Below, in pieces: positions 46,784 through 54,370 of a stretch of 64,000 nucleotides of DNA. This DNA comes from Pseudomonas fragi (GTDB lineage Bacteria > Pseudomonadota > Gammaproteobacteria > Pseudomonadales > Pseudomonadaceae): the NCBI RefSeq assembly GCF_025426255.1, contig NZ_CP104861.1, positions 3,472,001 to 3,536,000 of the forward strand, given 5' to 3'. The position numbers and the translations under genes are program-made. Below the pieces are notes generated by a model. It did no database searches. It saw only the letters and a list, made by a program, of their open reading frames with translations, and was not told the DNA's origin. The first letter of the stretch is position 1, and every line of letters begins with the position of its first letter.

Positions 46784-46835
46784 GCTGCGTTCTCGCTTGG
46801 CTGACCGTCATAAAACGGTTCGTTACACCAAGCGA

Positions 46836-46851
46836 AGCAATACCCGTGCCT
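46836..46851 (-). promoter_or_regulatory. Sigma-54 promoter of fleSR
   Basis: Minus-strand AGGCAC-GGGTA-TTGCT keeps GG/GC spacing and lies 53 bases from the fleS ATG. FleQ is the expected activator. Confidence 0.75.
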
Positions 46852-46881
46852 GATACGGGCGCATTGCAAATGTAGCCGCTG

Positions 46882-46978
46882 CAGAGATACTTCAAGCGTG
46901 GGAGCGAGCCTGCTCGCGAAGATCATTCGCGAGCAGGCTCGCTCCCACTGGGGATTGACCTGGAACAGAGTATCTACA
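46882..46978. repeat. 97-bp repeat unit with REP pair (copy 2, inverted relative to copy 1)
   Basis: The core is 46898-46948 (two GTGGGAGCGAGCCTGCTCGC arms). The full unit, read on the minus strand, equals 7025-7121 with one substitution seen (AATCCCC here, AAGCCCC there). It lies between fleQ and fleS. Confidence 0.85.
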
Positions 46979-46989
46979 GAGCTACAACG

Positions 46990-48471
46990 TCAATCGTCTG
47001 ACTGCTCTTCGCCTTCGCGACGGCTCATGCCGTACTTGCGCATTTTTTCGACCAGGGTGGTACGGCGAATCCGCAGGCGCTCCGCGGCACGGGCGACGAT
47101 GCCATTGGCGTCGTCGAGTGCCTGCTGAATCAAGCCCTGCTCCAGCCCGCCCAGGTAGTCCTTGAGGTCCAGACCTTCGGGCGGCAGCATCGCATTGGCA
47201 CTGGCGACAAAATCGGTGGTGGCGTTGTTGATCGCCACGCGCTCTTCCATATCGCTGCGCAGGCTGTCGACCAGCTGCTCGTCTTCGTCATCCACGTAGC
47301 GGAATTTTTTCGGCAGCTCAACAACGCCAATCACCCCGTACGGATGCATGATTGCCATGCGCTCGACCAGGTTGGCCAACTCGCGAACGTTGCCCGGCCA
47401 ACCGTGACGGCACAGCGACATGATCGCAGCGGAATTGAAGCGGATCGAACCGCGTTTTTCGTGCTCCATGCGCGAAATCAGCTCGTTCATCAGCAACGGA
47501 ATATCTTCGACCCGCTCACGCAGCGGCGCCATTTCAATCGGGAATACGTTGAGGCGGTAGTACAGGTCTTCGCGGAAGGCGCCGACTTCAATCATGCTTT
47601 CGAGGTTTTTGTGCGTGGCGGCGATAATGCGCACGTCAGCACTCTGCGTCTTGTTACTGCCCACACGCTCGAAGGTGCGCTCCTGCAACACGCGCAGCAG
47701 CTTGACCTGCATCGGCAGCGGCATGTCGCCGATTTCATCGAGGAACAGCGTGCCGCCATTGGCCAGCTCAAAACGCCCGGCGCGGCTAGTGATAGCACCC
47801 GTGAAAGCGCCCTTCTCATGCCCGAACAGTTCGCTTTCAAGCAGCTCGGCAGGAATCGCCCCACAGTTGACCGGCACAAACGGCGCATCACGGCGCTTGG
47901 AGTGGTAATGCAGATTACGTGCGACCACTTCCTTGCCGGTCCCGGACTCGCCAAGGATCAGCACGCTGGCATCGGTATCGGCCACTTGCTGCATCATCTG
48001 ACGCACATGCTGAATCGCCCGACTGGTACCGACCAGGCTGCGGAACAGGTTGGGTTCACGATGACGGCCGCGCTCGCGGGCCTGATCGTACATCTCGCGA
48101 TAGACCTGGGCACGGTGCAGGGAATCAAGCAATTTGCTGTAGCTGGGCGGCATTTCGAGGCTGGATAACACCCGGCGGCGCTGGTCTTCAGGCAGGTCGA
48201 CCGAAGAAACTTCACCTAAAAGCATGATCGGCAGGAACTCATCCCACACAGCCAGTGTCTTAAGTAAACCTGAAGGCCCACCGGGGGCACTCACCGTGCC
48301 TACAAGCACGCAGAGTACTTCGCGGCTGGACGACAAGGAACTGACGGCCTGCTCCCACTCGTGGCTAGGGCTGGCCAAATTTTCTTCGCCAAGAAAATTC
48401 AGAATCACCGCCAGGTCGCGGCGGCGGACGCTATCGTCATCGATCAGCAGAATTTTGGTTTCACGCCACAT
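46990..48471 (-). CDS. fleQ: FleQ, master flagellar regulator
   Basis: The 493-residue enhancer-binding protein has an atypical receiver-like N-terminal domain (1-130), an AAA+ domain with Walker A GESGTGKE (174-181) and the sigma-54 loop GAFTGA (221-226), and a C-terminal Fis-type HTH ([20 protein letters not shown]). FleQ activates flagellar genes with RpoN, binds c-di-GMP and controls exopolysaccharide and adhesin genes; FleN restrains it. The 180-base upstream gap (48472-48651) is AT-rich with TTGACT boxes but no well-spaced pair. Confidence 0.97.
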   Translation of the reverse strand: MWRETKILLIDDDSVRRRDLAVILNFLGEENLASPSHEWEQAVSSLSSSREVLCVLVGTVSAPGGPSGLLKTLAVWDEFLPIMLLGEVSSVDLPEDQRRRVLSSLEMPPSYSKLLDSLHRAQVYREMYDQARERGRHREPNLFRSLVGTSRAIQHVRQMMQQVADTDASVLILGESGTGKEVVARNLHYHSKRRDAPFVPVNCGAIPAELLESELFGHEKGAFTGAITSRAGRFELANGGTLFLDEIGDMPLPMQVKLLRVLQERTFERVGSNKTQSADVRIIAATHKNLESMIEVGAFREDLYYRLNVFPIEMAPLRERVEDIPLLMNELISRMEHEKRGSIRFNSAAIMSLCRHGWPGNVRELANLVERMAIMHPYGVIGVVELPKKFRYVDDEDEQLVDSLRSDMEERVAINNATTDFVASANAMLPPEGLDLKDYLGGLEQGLIQQALDDANGIVARAAERLRIRRTTLVEKMRKYGMSRREGEEQSDD

Positions 48472-48651
48472 GCAATAGCAACTTCCCTAGTCAACTCAAT
48501 GCCCCGGATGGCAGGACATATGTAGACGCCCTAACCCTGTTGGATATCTAAGACGACTGAAAACAGAATAACGCGCTAGTTAAGTCAAAAAGCTGTGCAT
48601 AGTCAAATTTATGGCGGTTTAAAACGCGATTAACCACATCTTCTTTAAGCC

Positions 48652-48945
48652 TTAACCGAACAGATGGTAAACCTTTGACGCATTTTTTGCTTGATTGATC
48701 TGCCCCATCTGCTCAACAACCGACTGACGCTCATCGGTTGCCGCCTCCAGCAACATGCGATACACCACCAACAGCCCTTCCAGATTCTCGCGCAACACCG
48801 CTTCATCCAGCGGTGCTTCATCGAGCACATTCTCGACACACACCCGACAGGCCGAGTCCAACTCGCCGATGGCATCCCAATTGCGCTCGGCCAGAGCATC
48901 AATCAGCGCTTCGCGGGTTTCCTGAATTCGTTGCAGTTGGCTCAT
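48652..48945 (-). CDS. fliT: FliT-like flagellar export chaperone
   Basis: The 97-residue helical protein begins MSQLQRIQETREALIDALAE and contains a cysteine-bearing central helix. Position after fliS and size fit FliT, the FliD chaperone. Sequence conservation in this family is low, so place in the operon carries most weight. GAGGAG before ATG 48945 sets the start. Confidence 0.82.
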   Translation of the reverse strand: MSQLQRIQETREALIDALAERNWDAIGELDSACRVCVENVLDEAPLDEAVLRENLEGLLVVYRMLLEAATDERQSVVEQMGQINQAKNASKVYHLFG

Positions 48946-48961
48946 GACGCACTCCTCGGGC

Positions 48962-49351
48962 TTATTGCGGGGCAATGGCATCCCAACCACTTTTTACAGT
49001 GATCAGCAGACGGGCCACTTCATCGATGATCTCCGGGTCGTTCTTGGCATTGGCCAGGGTCAGGCGCACGGTCATGTATTCGTACAGGCTGTCCAGCTGC
49101 TGCAAGGCCGCCTTGTCATCGGTCTTGTCTTCATCCAGGCCCTGACGCAGGCCGGTGATGATATCGATGGCCTTGGTGATCAACATCGCCTTCTGCGGGA
49201 TATCACCACGGCTCATTGCGCCTTTGGCCTGGGCCATGCGATCCAGACCGCCTTCCATCAGCATTTGAATCAGACGATGGGGGCTGGCTTCGGAAATTTG
49301 AGCGTGGGAATTAACCTTCTGATACTGACGAAGGGCGCGCATCGGGTTCAT
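48962..49351 (-). CDS. fliS: FliS, flagellin export chaperone
   Basis: The 129-residue protein has the FliS start MNPMRALRQYQKVNSHAQIS and the ASPHRLIQMLMEGGLDRM helix. It binds the flagellin C-terminus and prevents premature polymerisation. Lies between fliD and fliT. Confidence 0.95.
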   Translation of the reverse strand: MNPMRALRQYQKVNSHAQISEASPHRLIQMLMEGGLDRMAQAKGAMSRGDIPQKAMLITKAIDIITGLRQGLDEDKTDDKAALQQLDSLYEYMTVRLTLANAKNDPEIIDEVARLLITVKSGWDAIAPQ

Positions 49352-49447
49352 GTTTCTACCTCATTACGGTGACAGGCAAAAATGACTGGTTATTGATTTT
49401 TATATCGACTGAGCGGCCAAAAGCTTTAGCCGTGAGGCCGGGCGAAA

Positions 49448-50809
49448 TCAGTTGGATTTAGGGTTATTCAAGGAATTGAGCGTGGTCATGATGCTGGAGC
49501 TGCTGGCGTTGATTTTGGCGATCAGACCGTCCATGGCCGTGTACTTGGCGGTCAGGGTGGTTTTCATCGACTCCATGCGCCGGTCCAGATCCGATTGCTG
49601 GGTGGTCAGATCGGTGAGCTTGGTATTCAGGTCCGTGGCGCGAGTCGCCAACAGCCCCGCCGTACCGACATAGCTCTCGGTGGCCTTGGTCATGCGCGTG
49701 ATCAGACCGGTATCACCGGTAAACACCTTGGCAATCTCGATTGCACCGTTGGGCGTGGCAACCGCTGCTTTCCACTTGGTGTCATCCAGGGTCAGCAGCC
49801 CGGTTTTCTGGTCGGTACTGATACCCATCTGCGCCAGGTTGCCGACACTCGACGTACCCGAGTTTTGCAGCAGCTCGCCGCGCAAACCGTTAACCAACTG
49901 ACGCATCGACGCATCACCCGTCAAGGCACCCGCAGTGGTGGTCGCCGCATCACCGGTGGCGGTGACCTTGGTCTGGGTGTTGATGCTGGTCAGCAGCGCG
50001 TTGTAGGCCGTGACAAACGACTGCACCGAGGTTTTCAGGGTGTCGGTGTTGGAGGCCACGGTGATGGTGGACGCCTTGGTATCGAGCAACTCAAGGGTCA
50101 CGCCACTGATGGCCGAGGTGATCTTGTTGCTCGACGACTCCATGGCGATGTCATCGATGGTGTACTCGGCATTCACCGGGGGTTTACCGGCGCTGTACCC
50201 GGTGGCCAGTTCCGAATCACCGCTGACGGTAATATCGGTGCCCTTGCCCGTGGTCTGCGAGCCGATCACCAGACGCGAGCCGTTGGCATCGGTCAGAACG
50301 TTGGCGCTGATGCCCTTGGACTGCAACTGGGTGTTGATCGCGTCCCGGGTCTGCTGCATGGTCGCGCCAGCCGGGATCTTGACGTCATAGCTGTCACCGG
50401 ACTGCGAGATGGTCAGGGTCTGGTCTTTTTCGCTGGAGTTGACCGACGCCGATGCGCCCCCTTCAAACACCTTGCTGGTGATTTTTGATGCGGTCGCCAA
50501 CTGAGTGACGTTCAGCGCGTATTTGCCGCTGGACGCCTTGTCATCGATGGTGACTTTAGAAATTTTTTCGTCATTGGACGAAGCGGTCAAACCGTTGAAG
50601 CTGGAAACGCTGTTGAGTTTGGCAATGGCCGTGCGATAGGTTTCGAGCGAAGCCTTTACCGTACCCACAGCGGAAAGCTGGATGGTGGTGTCTTTTTGTT
50701 GCGCAGTAATCTGGCTTTGCTTGGGCGCTTTTTCAGCATCAACCAAGGCTTTCACAATCCCGATGGTGTCGAAACCCGAGCCGACACCGGTAATCGTTGA
50801 ACTGGCCAT
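49448..50809 (-). CDS. fliD: FliD, filament cap protein
   Basis: The 453-residue protein has the FliD N-terminal (SSTITGVGSGFDTIGIVKAL) and C-terminal (KYTAMDGLIAKINASSSSIM) coiled ends and a flagellin-hook-IN motif in between. It caps the growing filament and can bind mucin. No flaG gene lies between it and fliC, unlike many pseudomonads. Only an incomplete -24 element (TGGCAC-GAATT-GTGA) precedes it. Confidence 0.95.
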   Translation of the reverse strand: MASSTITGVGSGFDTIGIVKALVDAEKAPKQSQITAQQKDTTIQLSAVGTVKASLETYRTAIAKLNSVSSFNGLTASSNDEKISKVTIDDKASSGKYALNVTQLATASKITSKVFEGGASASVNSSEKDQTLTISQSGDSYDVKIPAGATMQQTRDAINTQLQSKGISANVLTDANGSRLVIGSQTTGKGTDITVSGDSELATGYSAGKPPVNAEYTIDDIAMESSSNKITSAISGVTLELLDTKASTITVASNTDTLKTSVQSFVTAYNALLTSINTQTKVTATGDAATTTAGALTGDASMRQLVNGLRGELLQNSGTSSVGNLAQMGISTDQKTGLLTLDDTKWKAAVATPNGAIEIAKVFTGDTGLITRMTKATESYVGTAGLLATRATDLNTKLTDLTTQQSDLDRRMESMKTTLTAKYTAMDGLIAKINASSSSIMTTLNSLNNPKSN

Positions 50810-50910
50810 CTGTATTCTCCTTGTACGGTGGCTATCGCTTTATTGACGAAGCAAGTGCCAAGGCTGCAGGCAGCTTCACAATTCGTGCCACCTTCAAGTA
50901 CCAAACGCTG

Positions 50911-50945
50911 AAAAAACAAAAGGGCACGTAAACGCGCCCTTTTGT
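50911..50945 (-). terminator. Intrinsic terminator of fliC
   Basis: On the minus strand a perfect 10-bp stem (ACAAAAGGGC/GCCCTTTTGT) with a 10-base loop is followed by a run of T, 20 bases after the fliC stop. Confidence 0.92.
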
Positions 50946-50964
50946 TCTCAACCTAGCGCTGAAA

Positions 50965-52692
50965 TTACTGAAGCAATTTCATAACAGCGGAAGGCAGCTG
51001 GTTAGCCTGGGACAGGATCGCGGTGGATGCCTGTTGCAGGGTTTGTTGCTTGGTCAGCTCGGCAGCTTCGGAAGCGAAGTCAGTATCCTGAACGCGACCC
51101 AGTGCAGCGGTGGAGTTCTCGGAAATGCTCTGCAGGTTGGCCACGGTGCTGGTGAAACGGTTTTGTACGGCACCCAGAGCGGAACGCTGGGTGTCGATCT
51201 GCTGGATCGCATCAGCCAGAGCCTGGACGGTACGCTGGGAGTCAGCGGCAGTCAGGACGCTTAGGCTAGCCACGTTAGTTTCTACGGTAGTGGCTTTGGT
51301 GGTATCAGTTTTGCCAGTTGCCGGAGTCAGCCCCAAATCTGCCAAACCTGTGCCAGCAGCACCATCCTTGATAGTGATGTCCTTGTTGGAGAACAACTTC
51401 AAGGTGCCGTCAGCGTTTTTACTGGCAGTTACACCGGTGCTGGCGCTGTTGATCGAGGAAACGATGGTGTCAGATGTGTCGCCCTTCTTGAACTTGACTT
51501 CAACACCGTTGAGTTCGATCGAAGTGTCTTCTTTCAGTTTCGCTTGGGAAGTACCGGCCGAAAGACCTAACTGAGCCAGCGAACCACCCGTGGTTGTGTT
51601 GGCTAGCTTTATATCACTTCCATTGCCAGTGGTAACTTTGATACGTCCATCAGCTAGTTCAGCCTTAGCTCCTGCACCTGCGGCAGTTTGAATTTTCGCC
51701 AGTACTTGTGTGTATGTTTCAGTATCGGACCACGCCACAGCATTACCATTAACAGAAATATCACCTTTAGAACCGATAACATCACCAGTCAGTTTTGGGA
51801 CTTCTGAAACTTCAGTCTTACCAGCTGTCAAACCGAGCTTATTCAAAGTGGTACCAGCACCAACATCACCAAGCTCAATCGCCTTACCGTCGGTAGAGGT
51901 GAGAGTCAGCTTGCCTCCAGCATCAGCAACAGCTCTCACATTAGTTGCAGCCAACTGATCATTAATATCACTTGCAGCTTCATCACCCCCAGGTTTCCCT
52001 AGAGCAGCACCTGTCAACGTGATCTCTTTACCATTAATCGTAAATTTATCACCCGCCGTAGTGGCGACTGGAGCAGAACCAGCCACCACAGTTGCCGCAA
52101 CTGTGCTCAATGATGCGCTAGTTGTAGTCGCACTCAAACCAGCCAAAGCAGCACCGCTTGTAGTCGCTTCGCTGTAAGAACCTTTCAAACCAGTAGCACT
52201 GATATCGCTCATGCCAAACGAAATAGTCTGGTTAGCATCAGCACCGACCTGGAAGGACTGGTTGGTGAACGAACCGTCCAGGATGTTACGACCACCGTAA
52301 GTAGTGGTTTGTGCGATACGGGTCAGTTCACCGGTTTTCGCAGTAAATTCTTGTTGCAGGGACGCACGGTCGGCGTCGCTTTTATCACCGTTCGCGGACT
52401 GCAGGGCCAGTTCACGCAAACGTTGCAGAATGTTGGTCGACTCTTGCATCGCGCCTTCAGCAGTCTGTGCAATCGACGAGCCGTTGTTGGCGTTAGCGAT
52501 GGCAACGGTCATGCCTTTGGTCTGAGAGGTCAGACGGTTGGCGATCTGCATGCCGGCAGCGTCGTCTTTGGCGCTGTTGATTTTCAGGCCGGAAGACAGA
52601 CGGGTCATCGAGGTGCTCAACGAGTCGCCGGCTTTGTTCAGGTTCTTCTGAACGGTCTGGGACGTGACGTTAGTGTTTACTGATAAAGCCAT
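50965..52692 (-). CDS. fliC: Flagellin FliC with repeat-built central domain
   Basis: The 575-residue flagellin has conserved D0/D1 ends (MALSVNTNVTSQTVQKNLNK; closing SQANQLPSAVMKLLQ). The immune-recognised N-terminal segment (residues 30-51) keeps INSAKDDAAG but differs from the classic flg22 peptide at five positions. The central part (about 216-460) is three repeats of about 75 residues, each ending G..L..LGL (LGL at 286, 375, 453), of the flagellin-IN type. The DNA encoding it is visibly more AT-rich than the ends. A sigma-28 promoter and an intrinsic terminator flank the gene. Confidence 0.97.
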   Translation of the reverse strand: MALSVNTNVTSQTVQKNLNKAGDSLSTSMTRLSSGLKINSAKDDAAGMQIANRLTSQTKGMTVAIANANNGSSIAQTAEGAMQESTNILQRLRELALQSANGDKSDADRASLQQEFTAKTGELTRIAQTTTYGGRNILDGSFTNQSFQVGADANQTISFGMSDISATGLKGSYSEATTSGAALAGLSATTTSASLSTVAATVVAGSAPVATTAGDKFTINGKEITLTGAALGKPGGDEAASDINDQLAATNVRAVADAGGKLTLTSTDGKAIELGDVGAGTTLNKLGLTAGKTEVSEVPKLTGDVIGSKGDISVNGNAVAWSDTETYTQVLAKIQTAAGAGAKAELADGRIKVTTGNGSDIKLANTTTGGSLAQLGLSAGTSQAKLKEDTSIELNGVEVKFKKGDTSDTIVSSINSASTGVTASKNADGTLKLFSNKDITIKDGAAGTGLADLGLTPATGKTDTTKATTVETNVASLSVLTAADSQRTVQALADAIQQIDTQRSALGAVQNRFTSTVANLQSISENSTAALGRVQDTDFASEAAELTKQQTLQQASTAILSQANQLPSAVMKLLQ

Positions 52693-52772
52693 GACGAAAT
52701 CCTCATTGGATGAATACTGCGGCTTCCGGCCCTGGCAACCGCCGGGTGTGGCCTAGAGAACCTTCGTAATAG

Positions 52773-52799
52773 TTATCGTCGTGAATGCTGGTTGCTTGA
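52773..52799 (-). promoter_or_regulatory. Sigma-28 (FliA) promoter of fliC
   Basis: Minus-strand TCAAGCAA, 11 bases, GACGATAA fits the FliA consensus with one change in the -10. It gives a leader of about 75 bases. Confidence 0.82.
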
Positions 52800-52887
52800 G
52801 GGGTTTTTTGTTTTTTTTTACTGGCAGGGGGCCATCCCTTGTATTTCAGGGGGTTAGCGGGGGATGACCTGCCGGGTATCCCCCAGT

Positions 52888-52972
52888 GTGGGAGCGGGCT
52901 TGCTCGCGATTCAGGCGGCTCGGTACTTCTGGGAAACCGGGTTGATGCCTTCGCGAGCAAGCCCGCTCCCAC
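52888..52972. repeat. REPIN, GGGCTTGC class
   Basis: Arms GTGGGAGCGGGCTTGCTCGC and inverted copy flank 45 bases, between the KAS III terminator and the fliC promoter. Same class as 16152-16236. Confidence 0.85.
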
Positions 52973-52998
52973 GGATTCAATCAGCCCTGTCAGAAAGC

Positions 52999-53033
52999 AA
53001 AACGCCCGTGGCTTTTTAGGCCACGGGCGTTTT
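52999..53033 (-). terminator. Intrinsic terminator of the KAS III-like gene
   Basis: A perfect 14-bp stem (AAAACGCCCGTGGC/GCCACGGGCGTTTT) with a 7-base loop begins 18 bases after the stop. The A/T-rich stem ends make it usable in both directions. Confidence 0.88.
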
Positions 53034-53050
53034 GTATTTCAGGGTGAAGC

Positions 53051-53977
53051 TTATGGGCGATAGATGATCGCCGAGCCCCACGACAGGCCCACGCCAAAAC
53101 CGCTCAGCGCTACGCGCTTCCAGCTGGCTTCCATCACGTGTTTTTCCAGCAGCAAAGGAATGCTCGACGACACGGTGTTACCCGTCTCGACCATGTCCTT
53201 GATGAACTTCTCCGGCTCGCCTTCAAAACGGCGGGCCACGGCGTCAACAATCGCCGCGCTGCCCTGGTGGATGCAGAAGGCGTCGATGTCCTTGGAGGTC
53301 AGCTCAGACTCTTCCAGCAGCTCGTTCAAGTGCGCAGGCACTTTGAGCAGCGCGAAGTTGAACACCTGGCGGCCGTTCATAAAGAACACGCCATCGCTGA
53401 CTTTCAGGTGCGGGGCACCGGAGCCGTCGGTGCCGAATTTGGCCTTGCCCAGCTGCCAGGGAGCGTCTTCGCCCATCCAGGTAGCAGTAGCGGCGTCGCC
53501 GAAGAGCATGGTGGTGTTGCGGTCTTCGGGATCAACGATTTTCGAATACGGGTCGGCAGTGATCAACAGGCCGTTTTTCAGGCCAGTGGCTTCCATAAAA
53601 CCTTTCATCGCGTAGATGCCGTAGACATAACCCGAGCAACCCAGGGAAATATCAAAGGCAGCCACGTTGGTCGGCAGACCGAGTTTGTCCTGAACGATGG
53701 CGGCCGTGTGCGGCAGGCCTTCGGCATCGCCGTTTTGGGTAACGACGATCAGCGCGTCGATGGATTCGCGCTTGAGCTGCGGGTTGTTGGCGAACAGCGC
53801 GTTGACCGCTTCGACACACAGATCCGAGGTTTCCTGGTCAGCATCTTTGCGCGGCAGAAAAGCCGAACCTATCTTGCCCAGAATAAATTCTTCGTCCTTG
53901 GAGAATTTCGCGCCTTGCGCGTAGTTGTCTACACCGCTTGCTGGCACGTAACTGGCGATGCTTTTAATGCCAATCAT
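53051..53977 (-). CDS. Ketoacyl-ACP synthase III-like protein at the flagellin locus
   Basis: The 308-residue protein has the KAS III catalytic triad: Cys114 (SLGCSGYVYG), His237 (AFCIHQGS) and Asn267 (VETGNTVSSS). It is not the housekeeping fabH by context. It lies between flgL and fliC, where P. syringae carries its flagellin glycosylation island with a KAS III gene (orf3) next to two glycosyltransferases. Those transferases are absent here. It may make an acyl group for a glycan or a quorum-type molecule; the substrate is not readable. It forms a single-gene unit with its own terminator. Confidence 0.88.
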   Translation of the reverse strand: MIGIKSIASYVPASGVDNYAQGAKFSKDEEFILGKIGSAFLPRKDADQETSDLCVEAVNALFANNPQLKRESIDALIVVTQNGDAEGLPHTAAIVQDKLGLPTNVAAFDISLGCSGYVYGIYAMKGFMEATGLKNGLLITADPYSKIVDPEDRNTTMLFGDAATATWMGEDAPWQLGKAKFGTDGSGAPHLKVSDGVFFMNGRQVFNFALLKVPAHLNELLEESELTSKDIDAFCIHQGSAAIVDAVARRFEGEPEKFIKDMVETGNTVSSSIPLLLEKHVMEASWKRVALSGFGVGLSWGSAIIYRP

Positions 53978-54227
53978 TGTGGCTTCCCAATACTAAATAG
54001 CTGGAGATCACCCGCTCGCACAATCGAGGGGTGCTGACAATAAAAGGGCTTAAACGCGCAGGAATGCGGCGAATATGGGTGCATAAAAATAGACAAAACA
54101 GCCTGAAAAAGGCCCTGCACCCGCCCGTACGTTTCATACGATACAGTGAAGATGCCCGTTATGACTCATAGGTCACGCTATTTTGTGAGGTTTTATACAA
54201 AACATTACGAGAACACAGAGATTCCCT

Positions 54228-54312
54228 GTGGGAGCGAGCCTGCTCGCGATAGCCTCAACGCGGTATGCCTGAATCACCGCGTTGAGGCTATCGCGAGCAG
54301 GCTCGCTCCCAC
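54228..54312. repeat. REPIN with palindromic loop
   Basis: GTGGGAGCGAGCCTGCTCGC arms; the loop itself contains GCCTCAACGCGGT and its inverse, so nearly the whole 85 bases fold into one hairpin. It lies in the 377-base gap 53978-54354 between flgL and the KAS III gene; the rest of that gap shows only AT-rich sequence, with no gene and no clear promoter. Confidence 0.85.
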
Positions 54313-54330
54313 ACAGCGGCCTTAGCGCAG

Positions 54331-54370
54331 CTGTTTAAAGCTGGTTAAAGCTGGTTAAAGCTGGTTAAAC
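54331..54370. repeat. 10-bp tandem repeat over the flgL stop codon
   Basis: Four units of CTGGTTAAAG (first and last with one change) run across the 3' end of flgL. Each unit carries TTA, a TAA stop on the minus strand, so changes in unit number shift but do not lose the stop. Confidence 0.8.

Noticed and set aside
48580..48650. Sigma-70 promoter of fleQ from TTGACT boxes
   Set aside because: Boxes at 48570-48610 have no -10 at 16-18 bases that matches more than three positions.
50870..50895. Sigma-54 promoter of fliD (TGGCAC-GAATT-GTGA on the minus strand)
   Set aside because: The -24 half is perfect but the invariant GC of the -12 is replaced by GA. Left as unproven.
53978..54226. Small gene in the gap upstream of the KAS III gene
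   Set aside because: No frame with a start, a ribosome-binding site and sensible composition was found.
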